DNA of 27,426 nucleotides from Rickettsiales bacterium UBA2645 (lineage in GTDB: Bacteria > Pseudomonadota > Alphaproteobacteria > Rickettsiales > UBA1997): the NCBI GenBank assembly GCA_002359655.1, contig DENL01000012.1:370-27795 (forward strand), in the 5' to 3' direction. A program made the translations under genes and the position numbers. The notes beneath the pieces are model-generated. The model saw only the letters and a list, made by a program, of their open reading frames with translations. It was not told the origin of the DNA and searched no databases. Positions 1 through 6,777 of the stretch are shown piece by piece. The stretch's first letter is position 1. Every line of letters starts with the position of its first letter.

Positions 1-10
1 AAGCTGATGA

Positions 11-184
11 TCATTCAAAGAAAGTTGCTGAAAATAATAATCCTTCAAATAAATCAGGTCCTTCAAGTTCAATACGCTCTGCTAGTTTTATAAATCTCAA
101 TTTCCTTTCTTCTGGTGTTAAAAGACTTAATCCCTTTAACAAATCCAGATAATCAAAACTAATCCTGCAAAAAAGTCTGACCAA
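11..184 (-). CDS. Unrecognised short ORF or gene remnant
   Basis: This is an open frame on the minus strand with a TGA stop at 11-13 and up to 57 codons back to a TTG at 182-184. It has no ATG start. The readable part is hydrophilic and leucine/glutamate-rich, with a segment reading LTPEERKLRFIKLAERIELE, which looks like amphipathic helix. It overlaps the last codons of the metallo-hydrolase remnant upstream by 26 nt. I do not recognise a family. It may be the tail of a decayed gene, like its neighbour, or it may be chance. Confidence 0.25.
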   Translation of the reverse strand: MVRLFCRISFDYLDLLKGLSLLTPEERKLRFIKLAERIELEGPDLFEGLLFSATFFE

Positions 185-671
185 TCAGCGGCGCAATGAA
201 TTTATCTTGCGCGATGCCAGCTTCATCAAGCGCGATTTTTAAATCTAAAACTGGTTGATCCAGAGTTTCATCAGTCAAGTTCAGAAAAGTTCCGAAATGA
301 ATACCAATGGCTTTTTTTGCCTTCACATCCAGCATCACTTTCACTGCATCTGCTGGATTTAAGTGGTAGTCCTTCATAAACCATCGAGGTTCGTAGGCAC
401 CAATTCCGATTGCAGCTAGATCCAGATTTTGCAAGCGATCGCCAATATCAATGGTGTCTTGCGAATAGCCCAAATCTCCTGAAAACCAAAAACGAAATTT
501 CGGCGCCAGAACTGCAAAACTACCCCACAAAGTTTGATTACGATTAGTTGCAGTTCTGGCGCTCCAATGTTGTACCGCCAGAAATTCAATTTTTATTGGC
601 GCGCTTTTTCCGGCAATTTCTAAACTGTCGTCCCAATCCATGGCAAAAACATTTTGCTGCGCGCCCTGCAA
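159..671 (-). pseudogene. Metallo-beta-lactamase-fold hydrolase, C-terminal half only
   Basis: The sequence matches the C-terminal half of the NAPE-PLD/UlaG-like branch of metallo-beta-lactamase-fold hydrolases. The family signatures QHWSAR (about residue 35), NQTLWGSF, FSGDLGYS (the metal-binding Asp) and GAYEPRWFM are present, as is the late metal His in IHFGTF. The N-terminal half, which in intact members (normally above 300 residues) carries the HxHxDH zinc motif, is missing. The frame has only a TTG at 669-671, and the first ATG is at codon 11. The alcohol dehydrogenase stop lies 5 bp upstream, so there is no room for the missing half. Without HxHxDH it cannot form the normal two-metal site. 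It is probably a deletion remnant, although a translated fragment cannot be excluded. Confidence 0.75.
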
Positions 672-676
672 ATTAG

Positions 677-1720
677 CTAGATTTTTGCCATGTCGATGAC
701 AAAACGATAACGCACATCGCTTTTCAAAACGCGCTCGTAAGCCACATTTACTTGATCTGGATTGATCACTTCAATTTCTGGCGTGATGTTGTGCTTGGCG
801 CAAAAATCTAACATTTCTTGAGTTTCTTTAATGCCACCAATCACTGAGCCAGAATAGCTACGGCGCTTCATGATCAGTGGAAAAGGATGAATCAAAAGTG
901 GTTTATCTGGAACGCCAACCACCACTAAAGTGCCGTCAAGTTTCAATAATTCGAAATAGTCATTCATGTTAATTTCAGCAGAAATTGTGTTGATAATCAG
1001 ATCAAAATTGCTGGCGTATTTTTTAAATACTTCTTTGTCGTGAGTTGAAATAAAATGATGCGCGCCCATTTTCAGAGCATCTTCGCGCTTCTTATCTGAG
1101 TGACTTAAAACAGTAACTTCCGCACCAAGTGCTCTGGCAATTTTTACACCCATATGTCCAAGACCGCCAAGCCCCATGATGGCAACTTTTTTGTTTGGCC
1201 CAGCCCTCCAGTGAGTTAGCGGCGAATAAAGCGTAACGCCAGCACAAAGCAAAGGTGCGGCTTTGTCGAGTGGAATTGAATTTGGAATGCGTAAAACGTA
1301 ATTTTCATCAACCACAATTACGTCAGAATAACCGCCGTAAGTCGGAGTTTTGCCGTCACGCTCAAAAGCGTTGTAAGTTCCGGTCATTCCTTCAAGACAA
1401 TATTGTTCAAGATGTTTTTCACAGCTTGAGCAAGTGCGGCAAGAATCAACAAAACAGCCAACGCCAACATGATCACCAACTTTATATTTTGTAACTTTTG
1501 ATCCAACAGCGCGCACAACTCCAGCAATCTCATGTCCCGGAACCATCGGATAAATTGCATCACCCCACTCCGATCTGGCTTGGTGAATATCCGAATGGCA
1601 GATGCCGCAATATTTAATGTCGATTACTACATCATTTTCTTTGGCGTCTCTTCTTGTGAAAGAAAATGGCATTAATTGTGATTTAGCTGACGAAGCAGCA
1701 ATTCCTTTAGCTTTGATCAT
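677..1720 (-). CDS. Zinc-dependent NAD(P) alcohol dehydrogenase (YahK/CAD-like)
   Basis: This is a medium-chain dehydrogenase/reductase predicted to interconvert primary alcohols and aldehydes using NAD(P)H in the cytoplasm. Catalytic-zinc ligands are visible as Cys41 in CGICHSD, the GHE motif at about residue 62, and a later Cys in PLLCAGVT. The structural zinc lobe is complete, with Cys94, 97, 100 and 108. The Rossmann dinucleotide motif GLGGLG follows at about residue 184, and SHSDKK after the second strand favours NADP. At 347 residues it has the full family length and starts with ATG. It resembles the YahK/cinnamyl-alcohol-dehydrogenase group; the true substrate cannot be read from the sequence. 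A small inverted repeat sits 30-50 bp upstream. Downstream, after 5 bp, is the hydrolase remnant. Confidence 0.9.
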   Translation of the reverse strand: MIKAKGIAASSAKSQLMPFSFTRRDAKENDVVIDIKYCGICHSDIHQARSEWGDAIYPMVPGHEIAGVVRAVGSKVTKYKVGDHVGVGCFVDSCRTCSSCEKHLEQYCLEGMTGTYNAFERDGKTPTYGGYSDVIVVDENYVLRIPNSIPLDKAAPLLCAGVTLYSPLTHWRAGPNKKVAIMGLGGLGHMGVKIARALGAEVTVLSHSDKKREDALKMGAHHFISTHDKEVFKKYASNFDLIINTISAEINMNDYFELLKLDGTLVVVGVPDKPLLIHPFPLIMKRRSYSGSVIGGIKETQEMLDFCAKHNITPEIEVINPDQVNVAYERVLKSDVRYRFVIDMAKI

Positions 1721-1750
1721 TTTTAAGATTTTTAATTGTTAAAAAAGTTT

Positions 1751-1771
1751 CTGTATCCGATTAAAATACAG
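1751..1771. promoter_or_regulatory. Small inverted repeat upstream of the alcohol dehydrogenase
   Basis: CTGTAT and ATACAG form a 6-bp inverted repeat around a 9-nt centre, 31-51 bp upstream of the dehydrogenase start. The size and position suit a dimeric repressor or activator site, but there is only one copy and no regulator gene adjacent. The remaining intergenic sequence (1721-1855) shows no RNA gene or coding frame. Confidence 0.25.
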
Positions 1772-1855
1772 GATTGATTTCTACGACATGCAGGCGTTGC
1801 TTAGTAACAAAATTTTCTGTCCCAAAAAATAAGGAGTAAAAATTTGTACTCAAAT

Positions 1856-2503
1856 TTACCACTTCAATAACCACTTGCCAAGCAAAGCGCCAAGCAAAGC
1901 AAAAAATAAAATCGGCAAATAATGCCAGATAAAAAGATGAATTACTGAATCATTAACTTCATCAAGTCTGGTTACAAAATAACTCAAAGAACTTGCAGCC
2001 AAAATAGTAAAAAAACCGGATTGTTTTGGCAGAACCGAAGCCCCCCTTCTCAAAATAGCAAAAATAAAAGCAGCCGGCACAGAAGATGAAATTACGATGC
2101 AAAGCGCACATTGTAAACCATGAAAATTCTCTGACGAAAAAATATTTTCCACATCGTAGAAAATAAAAAATTCAGCAAGAAAAAAACCAAGCAGTAAGAA
2201 AAAAATCAAATAAGGAATTTTCAGCAAAAAAGATTTTTGGTAAAGATCGGGATACATGGTTAGCACTGTGGCGGTGATGCTGCTTACGAATAATAATAAA
2301 GTAAGTGTGATTTCTACAACAAACAGCGGATGAGTTAATTCAACAGCTAAATCAGGGCGCAATCCTAAAAATGTTTGCAGAATAACAGCGTAGAAAAAAA
2401 GCTCAGCTAACAAAAATAATATCCAGCTAGCTGGCTTTGGTAAAGGTTTTGCAGGTTTTGCCTCGCTGCTTAACTTTGTGATTAAGTCGAGTGTTTTTGT
2501 CAT
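1856..2503 (-). CDS. DUF1109/NrsF-type membrane anti-sigma factor
   Basis: This is a 215-residue integral membrane protein with about six hydrophobic segments. It has a cytoplasmic N-terminus of about 25 residues, an RRGA segment followed by Pro-x-x-x-Gly at about 152-163, and an ending in LLGKWLLKW, all like the DUF1109/NrsF family. These proteins hold an ECF sigma factor at the membrane and release it on metal or oxidative stress. It overlaps the sigma gene by 4 bp (ATGA), as expected for a co-translated pair. The first conserved cysteine of the family is present within GLQCALC (Cys132 and Cys135). The second one, usually before the last membrane segments, is not visible; the matching region reads TRLDEVNDSVIHLFIWH. 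Signal sensing may therefore differ. The family call is from remembered consensus features, not a search. Confidence 0.8.
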   Translation of the reverse strand: MTKTLDLITKLSSEAKPAKPLPKPASWILFLLAELFFYAVILQTFLGLRPDLAVELTHPLFVVEITLTLLLFVSSITATVLTMYPDLYQKSFLLKIPYLIFFLLLGFFLAEFFIFYDVENIFSSENFHGLQCALCIVISSSVPAAFIFAILRRGASVLPKQSGFFTILAASSLSYFVTRLDEVNDSVIHLFIWHYLPILFFALLGALLGKWLLKW

Positions 2504-3042
2504 GTTTTAAATTTATTTCTTATTTTTTTAATCGCTCGATGCGCCGCAACTTTCACCGCAGATTCATTCATGCCGATTCTTGCTGCTACTTCTTTTACGG
2601 TGTATCCTTCGACATGCATCATTATTAAAATTTGTTTGTGCTTTTCAGGCACATCTTCAAGCCATTCTTCTATTAATTCGTTGTTGGAAGTTGTGTCGGT
2701 TACATCAGCTAAAATATTTTCCAGCTCAGAAACATCAGCAGCTTTGTGACGCATCTGCGAATAATGTTTACGCAAATAATCCGTAATACGAAAACGCGCA
2801 ATTGAAAAAATCCACGGCATGATTGCCCGATCACAATCGTAAGTGTGACGCGCTTTGTGAATTGAAAGCAAAATTTCTTGCGTCACATCTTCAACATCAG
2901 CGCTAGTGATTTTTTTGGCGACCACGCTACGAAGTAAAGTTGCAACTTGCGTCAAAAATTGTGCGTAAGCAACTTGGTTGCCGTCAAGTGCCAAGCGCAT
3001 CAAATCGCTTAATATTTTATTTTTATTTTCAGCTGTAACCAT
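2500..3042 (-). CDS. ECF sigma-70 factor, SigF/NrsF type
   Basis: This is an alternative RNA polymerase sigma factor of the extracytoplasmic-function class, with 180 residues and only regions 2 and 4. Region 2 spans about 20-92 and contains DVEDVTQEILLSIHKAR and PWIFSIARFRITDYLRK. Region 4 spans about 118-176 with the helix-turn-helix GYTVKEVAARIGMNESAVKV. It is followed by the DUF1109 anti-sigma gene with a 4-bp overlap, which places it in the group represented by Caulobacter SigF. The first three codons overlap the -35 box of a promoter firing the opposite way. I see no copy of that promoter oriented toward the sigma gene itself, so its own transcription is probably driven differently. Confidence 0.92.
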   Translation of the reverse strand: MVTAENKNKILSDLMRLALDGNQVAYAQFLTQVATLLRSVVAKKITSADVEDVTQEILLSIHKARHTYDCDRAIMPWIFSIARFRITDYLRKHYSQMRHKAADVSELENILADVTDTTSNNELIEEWLEDVPEKHKQILIMMHVEGYTVKEVAARIGMNESAVKVAAHRAIKKIRNKFKT

Positions 3043-3060
3043 TTTTTGAAAAGCAACGAA
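3035..3060 (+). promoter_or_regulatory. Predicted SigF-type ECF promoter
   Basis: GTAACC at 3035-3040 and CGAA at 3057-3060 are separated by exactly 16 bp, which is the arrangement I recall for Caulobacter SigF promoters. It points at the thioredoxin-msrB genes, with a leader of about 75-80 nt. The -35 box overlaps the start codon region (ATG GTT AC) of the divergent sigma gene, so polymerase bound here could also hinder expression of that gene. The presence of a matching sigma factor next door is the main support. Confidence 0.6.
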
Positions 3061-3142
3061 TCAATAAGCGTAAAACAAAAAAATCTGCGCTAATTAGTTT
3101 GAGTAAAAAAATCACAGTAAAGAAAAACTTTAATCAATAAAT

Positions 3143-4243
3143 ATGAATTACATCGAAATTGGATTGTCCTTTTTAAAAACTAAAACTCTGCACAAAGCTT
3201 TTAGTGTATTAATATTAATCGCAGTTTGCTTCGTGGCCTTTGTTGGAAATGCTGCTACACTTTTTTCTAAAAAAGAATCCGCAGCAATAAAAACTGCTGT
3301 GGGATTGCAAGATGCTTTAACAAATCCCTACCCTGCTCCAGAAATCAAAGGCATCAATGCTTGGCTTAATTCCGATGCGCTAACAATTGCTTCACTTAAA
3401 GGCAAAGTTATCTTGATTGATTTTTGGACTTACTCTTGCATCAATTGCATACGCACTTTGCCTTACATTACAAAATGGGACGAAACTTATCGCGACAAGG
3501 GTTTAGTAATTATTGGTATTCACTCGCCAGAATTCGGGTTTGAAAAAAACATCAACAATGTCAAAAAAACTTTGCAATCGTACAACATAAAATACCCAGT
3601 CGCGCTGGATAATAATCTTGACAGTTGGACTGCTTTTAAAAACAGATTTTGGCCCGCTCATTACTTAATCGACAAATCTGGCAATGTTGTTTACACCCAT
3701 TTTGGCGAAGGCAATTACACTGAAACCGAAAATAACATTCGCTACCTTTTAGGGTTAAAAGGTGAAGTGAGAGAAGTACAACAAAACGTCAGCTTTAATT
3801 ACAATCAAACTCCCGAAACTTATCTTGGGCTGGAACGCGCCGAAAATTTTGCCAGTCCAGAAAAGTTAGCAAAAAATATTACCAATTTTACCGCAGCAAA
3901 ATCTTTGCCAAAAAATAATTGGGCGCTTTCTGGCAAATGGAAAATTGAGGCGCAAAAAATTGAGGCGCAAGAAGCAAACGCCAAGCTGCAATTAAACTTC
4001 ACGGCTAAAAAAGTTTTTTTAGTTCTTGGTTCAAAAGACTCAAAACCAGTTACGCTAAGTTTATTGTTAAATGGCAAAACGCTTACAAAAGAAGCTGGTA
4101 GCGATGTCAAAAAAAGTGCAATTACAGTTTCTGCTCACCAGCTTTACGAATTAGTAAATCAAGACAGCGCCAAAAATGGTTTGCTCGAAATCAAAACTTC
4201 AGCAGCTGGATTAGAAGCTTACGCTTTTACTTTTGGTAATTAA
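3143..4243 (+). CDS. Membrane-anchored thioredoxin-like protein, DipZ C-terminal type
   Basis: This is predicted to be a periplasm-facing thiol-disulfide protein of 366 residues. One hydrophobic segment at about 19-37 is a signal anchor or signal peptide. A TlpA/redoxin-type thioredoxin domain runs from about 62 to 200, with the active site WTYSCINC (Cys99 and Cys102) and the proline loop WPAHYLID at about 171. The C-terminal ~150 residues form a second, beta-rich domain like that found after the thioredoxin domain in DipZ proteins. The DipZ/CcdA membrane electron-transfer domain is absent, so the electron donor must lie elsewhere. It is 16 bp upstream of msrB, and a SigF-type promoter precedes it. 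The likely role is to reduce oxidised envelope proteins, perhaps including MsrB. Confidence 0.85.
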   Translation: MNYIEIGLSFLKTKTLHKAFSVLILIAVCFVAFVGNAATLFSKKESAAIKTAVGLQDALTNPYPAPEIKGINAWLNSDALTIASLKGKVILIDFWTYSCINCIRTLPYITKWDETYRDKGLVIIGIHSPEFGFEKNINNVKKTLQSYNIKYPVALDNNLDSWTAFKNRFWPAHYLIDKSGNVVYTHFGEGNYTETENNIRYLLGLKGEVREVQQNVSFNYNQTPETYLGLERAENFASPEKLAKNITNFTAAKSLPKNNWALSGKWKIEAQKIEAQEANAKLQLNFTAKKVFLVLGSKDSKPVTLSLLLNGKTLTKEAGSDVKKSAITVSAHQLYELVNQDSAKNGLLEIKTSAAGLEAYAFTFGN

Positions 4244-4259
4244 CTAACTTAAAACGCCA

Positions 4260-4778
4260 ATGAAAAAAATAATAATCATGTTGCTGATGAGTTTGTTTTC
4301 AATCAATGCCAACGCAGCTGAAAACCAAAATAACGCCAGCAAAAAATATCAAAAAGATTTAAGCCAGCTAACTCCTTTCCAAAAATATGTGACGCAAAAA
4401 AACGGCACTGAACCAGCATTCAGCAACGAATATTGGAATAATAAAAAAGACGGAATTTACGTTGATGTTACCTCTGGTCAGCCACTTTTTTCTTCCAAGG
4501 ATAAATACGATTCAGGCACTGGTTGGCCAAGTTTTACCCGACCAATTTCACAAAGTTTGGTAGTAGAAAAATCTGACAACAGCTTTGGCATGAAAAGAGT
4601 TGAAGTGCGCTCAAAAGACGCTGACTCACATCTTGGCCATGTTTTTGATGACGGTCCAAAAGACAAAGGTGGCATGCGCTACTGCATCAATTCTGCAGCA
4701 CTAAAATTTATTCCAAAAGAATCTCTGGAAAAAGAAGGCTACAAAAATTTTGCGAAAGAATTTTCTGACAAAAAATAA
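4260..4778 (+). CDS. msrB: Periplasmic peptide-methionine (R)-S-oxide reductase
   Basis: MsrB repairs methionine-R-sulfoxide in proteins. A signal peptide covers residues 1 to about 19 and ends in NANA. The MsrB fold follows with GIYVDVTSGQPLFSS, GWPSFTRPI, HLGHVFDDGP and the catalytic Cys142 in RYCINS. The four zinc-binding cysteines of the classical form are absent, as in the secreted PilB-like class. The position that carries the resolving Cys in PilB (SGCGWPSF) is a Thr here (SGTGWPSF). Cys142 is the only cysteine, so this is a one-Cys MsrB that needs an external reductant. The thioredoxin-like gene 16 bp upstream is the obvious candidate. Confidence 0.92.
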   Translation: MKKIIIMLLMSLFSINANAAENQNNASKKYQKDLSQLTPFQKYVTQKNGTEPAFSNEYWNNKKDGIYVDVTSGQPLFSSKDKYDSGTGWPSFTRPISQSLVVEKSDNSFGMKRVEVRSKDADSHLGHVFDDGPKDKGGMRYCINSAALKFIPKESLEKEGYKNFAKEFSDKK

Positions 4779-4831
4779 CCGAATTGCTGCTTCTTGAATT
4801 CCTTTATTAACAAGAGTTCAAAAGTAACTTT

Positions 4832-4866
4832 AATACATTTCAAAAAGAGGTTTGAAATGTGTTTTT
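4832..4866 (+). terminator. Hairpin with T-run after msrB
   Basis: ACATTTCAAA (4835-4844) pairs perfectly with TTTGAAATGT (4851-4860) around a 6-nt loop. Three more pairs, one of them T-G, extend the base, and a run of five Ts follows. It begins 53 bp after the msrB stop and fits a rho-independent terminator. It also ends only 33 bp before the lipoprotein start, so it could instead be a leader structure for that gene. A GTAAC at 4824-4828 resembles the -35 box of the upstream promoter, but no CGAA lies at the right distance. Confidence 0.5.
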
Positions 4867-4899
4867 AAAAATTTCCTCAAAAAAATTAAATCCTATTTT

Positions 4900-5142
4900 A
4901 TGTCTAAAAAATCTGAATTTTTAAAATCAGTTAAACTAGCTATTGCTGGTGTTGCTCTAACTTCAACTTTGGCAGCTTGTAGCATGCTTTCCGAAAAGCA
5001 CAATTGCGCTGGCAAAGAAAAAAATTCTTGCTCTGGCAAAGAAGAAAAAGCCAAGTGCTCTTCTAAAATGGAAGAAAAAAGCAACTGCGCTGCTAAAAAA
5101 ATGGAAGAAACTGCAAGCTGCGCTGCTAAAAAATCTAAATAA
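4900..5142 (+). CDS. Small cysteine-repeat lipoprotein
   Basis: This 80-residue protein starts at the ATG at 4900; the upstream TTG at 4852 would add a basic stretch before a clear signal peptide. The hydrophobic segment at about 11-26 ends in the lipobox LAAC, so Cys27 should be lipidated. The mature part is only about 54 residues, made almost entirely of Lys, Glu, Ser, Ala and Cys. It carries five further cysteines (36, 44, 53, 63, 74), each in a C-[AS]-[AGS]-K unit, with spacings that grow 8, 9, 10, 11. I do not recognise a family. The layout suggests metal or oxidant binding at the envelope and loosely resembles HvfA/bufferin-type precursors, but their EGKCG motif and their modifying MNIO (DUF692) enzyme are not seen here. 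Its place after an ECF-sigma/thioredoxin/MsrB block supports a stress role. Confidence 0.7.
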   Translation: MSKKSEFLKSVKLAIAGVALTSTLAACSMLSEKHNCAGKEKNSCSGKEEKAKCSSKMEEKSNCAAKKMEETASCAAKKSK

Positions 5143-5181
5143 AGATGGGAAGTTTCTGAGCCTACCCAACTCTACAACAAC

Positions 5182-5387
5182 CTCAATCTAATCACCCTCC
5201 CTCCTTAAGGGAGGGTCGACGAGCAAAGCGAGTCGGGGCGGGGTCAAAAACTATTTTCAAGAATTACTTATTTCTAATTTTTTGAACTTTTTTGTCTAAA
5301 TTTTTTAAAGAAAACACTGCAAATAAACCCCTCCTCAAATCGCTACGCTCTTCGATCCTCCCTCAAGGGGAGGATTATTAGATCGAG
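5182..5387. repeat. Composite inverted-repeat element, copy A
   Basis: Two ~62-bp units of one family face each other: a plus unit at 5182-5245 and a minus unit at 5327-5387, with about 82 bp of AT-rich spacer between. The outer ends are CTCAATCTAATCAC on the left and, read inverted, CTCGATCTAATAATCC on the right. The plus unit holds hairpin 1 (CCCTCC/GGAGGG, 5199-5215). Hairpin 2 (5217-5235) has a CGAC/GTCG stem, then opposed GA and GA, then GC/GC around an AAA loop. A G-rich tail follows. The minus unit core at 5327-5375 is identical to that of copy B at 48 of 49 positions. The element fills most of the 352-bp gap between the lipoprotein and the barrel protein; I see no gene in that gap. 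Confidence 0.85.
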
Positions 5388-5494
5388 TTAATGACGAAGT
5401 TCAATAAGCTTTTCTTAAGCTTCGCAGACTAGTAATTTGAAGATGCTTACTGCTCGAAAGCATTTTCCAATTTTTATTCCCCAGCTTCGAGCTC

Positions 5495-6016
5495 ATGATC
5501 ACAAAAAAAATAATTGCGCTTAGCCTGTTACTAATTGGCTTTTCAATAAGTCCGGCTCTCTGCGACGACGTAAACAAATACACTCAATCAATCTCGGTTC
5601 AGTTTGGCATCAATGGCAGTTTAAATGATGCAAAATCTTACGGGCTAAATTTTCTGCCACCTGATTTGTCCTATTCTCACGAACTCTACGACGACGACTT
5701 TTTTAATATTTCAACCGCAACTTTTTACGACAATATTGGTGTAAAAGTACAAGACACTAACTTCAGCTACCGAGTTGGTCAAAGAATTGATTTTGGAGTA
5801 GAACTTGAAAAATACACACCTTACATCACAACCGGATTTGGCACGATGCGCAACGCTCACCATTACCAAACTTCTTTGGTTTACGGAACTGGATTTTTAA
5901 TCAGAATCGCCGAAAGATATTTGTGGGCTAATGAAATTAATTTCCAAAATGTTCACTACCAAAATTCACAACAAGACATTGTGAATATCTCAACTGGAAT
6001 TACTTACGCTTTTTAA
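5495..6016 (+). CDS. Predicted outer-membrane beta-barrel protein, family unknown
   Basis: The protein is 173 residues long. A signal peptide covers about residues 1-23, with a hydrophobic core LSLLLIGFSI. The mature part is made of alternating polar and aromatic strands, for example ITTGFGTMRN, SLVYGTGFLIRI and NISTGITYAF. It ends in Phe after an alternating pattern, which is the usual C-terminal signal for barrel assembly. The size suits an eight-stranded barrel. It looks like the OmpA/PagL/OmpW-size class, but I do not see the PagL His-Ser motif and cannot name a family. The gene is not obviously in an operon. Repeat element A lies 107 bp upstream. Confidence 0.65.
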   Translation: MITKKIIALSLLLIGFSISPALCDDVNKYTQSISVQFGINGSLNDAKSYGLNFLPPDLSYSHELYDDDFFNISTATFYDNIGVKVQDTNFSYRVGQRIDFGVELEKYTPYITTGFGTMRNAHHYQTSLVYGTGFLIRIAERYLWANEINFQNVHYQNSQQDIVNISTGITYAF

Positions 6017-6040
6017 AGCCTGTCTAAGATCTTTTTTAAT
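6015..6040 (+). terminator. Possible terminator, motif shared with the cysE 3' end
   Basis: Directly after the stop codon lies CCTGTCTAAGATCTTTTTT. Nearly the same words follow the cysE stop at 8239-8263. Here the stem is weak (AAAG/CTTT plus mismatches), but the T-run is clear. The rest of the gap up to 6130 shows no gene. Confidence 0.35.
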
Positions 6041-6130
6041 CCCATTTAGCAAAATTTTCCTTGTCATATTTTACCAAAGAATAAATCTCCTAGTCCGATT
6101 TTTTTTAACCAAACCATTTCCAATAAAATC

Positions 6131-6766
6131 ATGTCAGATATTAGCAAGCTTGTCAGCGGTTTTAGAGTTTTCAAATCAACAACTTTTCAAAGAGAAAAAG
6201 ATGTCATTCAGCATCTAATCGAGCAAGGTCACAAACCAAGTACAATGATTATTTCTTGTTGCGATTTAAGAATTTCTCCAAGCCAGATTTTCGCCGCCAA
6301 TCCGGGTGAATTCTACATTGTAAATAATATTGGCGGAATAGTTCCAAAACATGAATCCAAAGGTGTTCACGGAATTTTAGCCGCCATTGAATACGCCGTC
6401 ACCAATCTGGAAGTTGAAAATATCGTGGTTTTTGGCCACGCTAAATGTGACGGTTTGAAAGCGATGTTGTCAGAAGATACGAAAAAAAATAAAATTTCTG
6501 AGTCAATAAAAATCTGGTTTGAAACCATCAAAGACGCCAAAGACGCGGTTGAAAAACAAATGCCAGACAGCTCTTTGGAAGAAAAACAAATCGCCTGCGA
6601 GAAAGAATCTCTAATCATCTCACTAAACAATCTAGCAGCCTACCCTCACATTGCCGAGCGCTTGAAAAAAAATAAAATCAAAATTTTTGCTTGGCACTTC
6701 AACATCGAAAGCGGCGACATCATGGCTTTCGATCCCCAAACAAATTTCTTCGAACCAATTTCTTAA
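6131..6766 (+). CDS. Beta-class carbonic anhydrase
   Basis: This cytoplasmic zinc enzyme interconverts CO2 and bicarbonate. It has 211 residues, which is normal for the class. Zinc ligands Cys43, His103 and Cys106 are in SCCDLRIS and GHAKCDG, and the Asp45-Arg47 dyad of the active site is in place. GEFYIVNNIGGIVP and GILAAIEYAV are typical core segments. It starts with ATG and is followed after 11 bp by cysK, so it probably shares a transcript with the cysteine genes. It may supply bicarbonate for carboxylation. No regulatory site stands out upstream. Confidence 0.95.
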   Translation: MSDISKLVSGFRVFKSTTFQREKDVIQHLIEQGHKPSTMIISCCDLRISPSQIFAANPGEFYIVNNIGGIVPKHESKGVHGILAAIEYAVTNLEVENIVVFGHAKCDGLKAMLSEDTKKNKISESIKIWFETIKDAKDAVEKQMPDSSLEEKQIACEKESLIISLNNLAAYPHIAERLKKNKIKIFAWHFNIESGDIMAFDPQTNFFEPIS

Positions 6767-6777
6767 AAAACTAACCA

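Noticed and set aside
4824..4850. Second SigF-type promoter before the Cys-rich lipoprotein
   Set aside because: GTAAC is present at 4824-4828, but no CGAA lies 15-17 bp downstream.
4900..5142. Identification of the Cys-rich lipoprotein as a bufferin (DUF2282) or HvfA precursor
   Set aside because: The KCYG or EGKCG family motifs are absent and no DUF692 modifying-enzyme gene is nearby; only a general resemblance remains.
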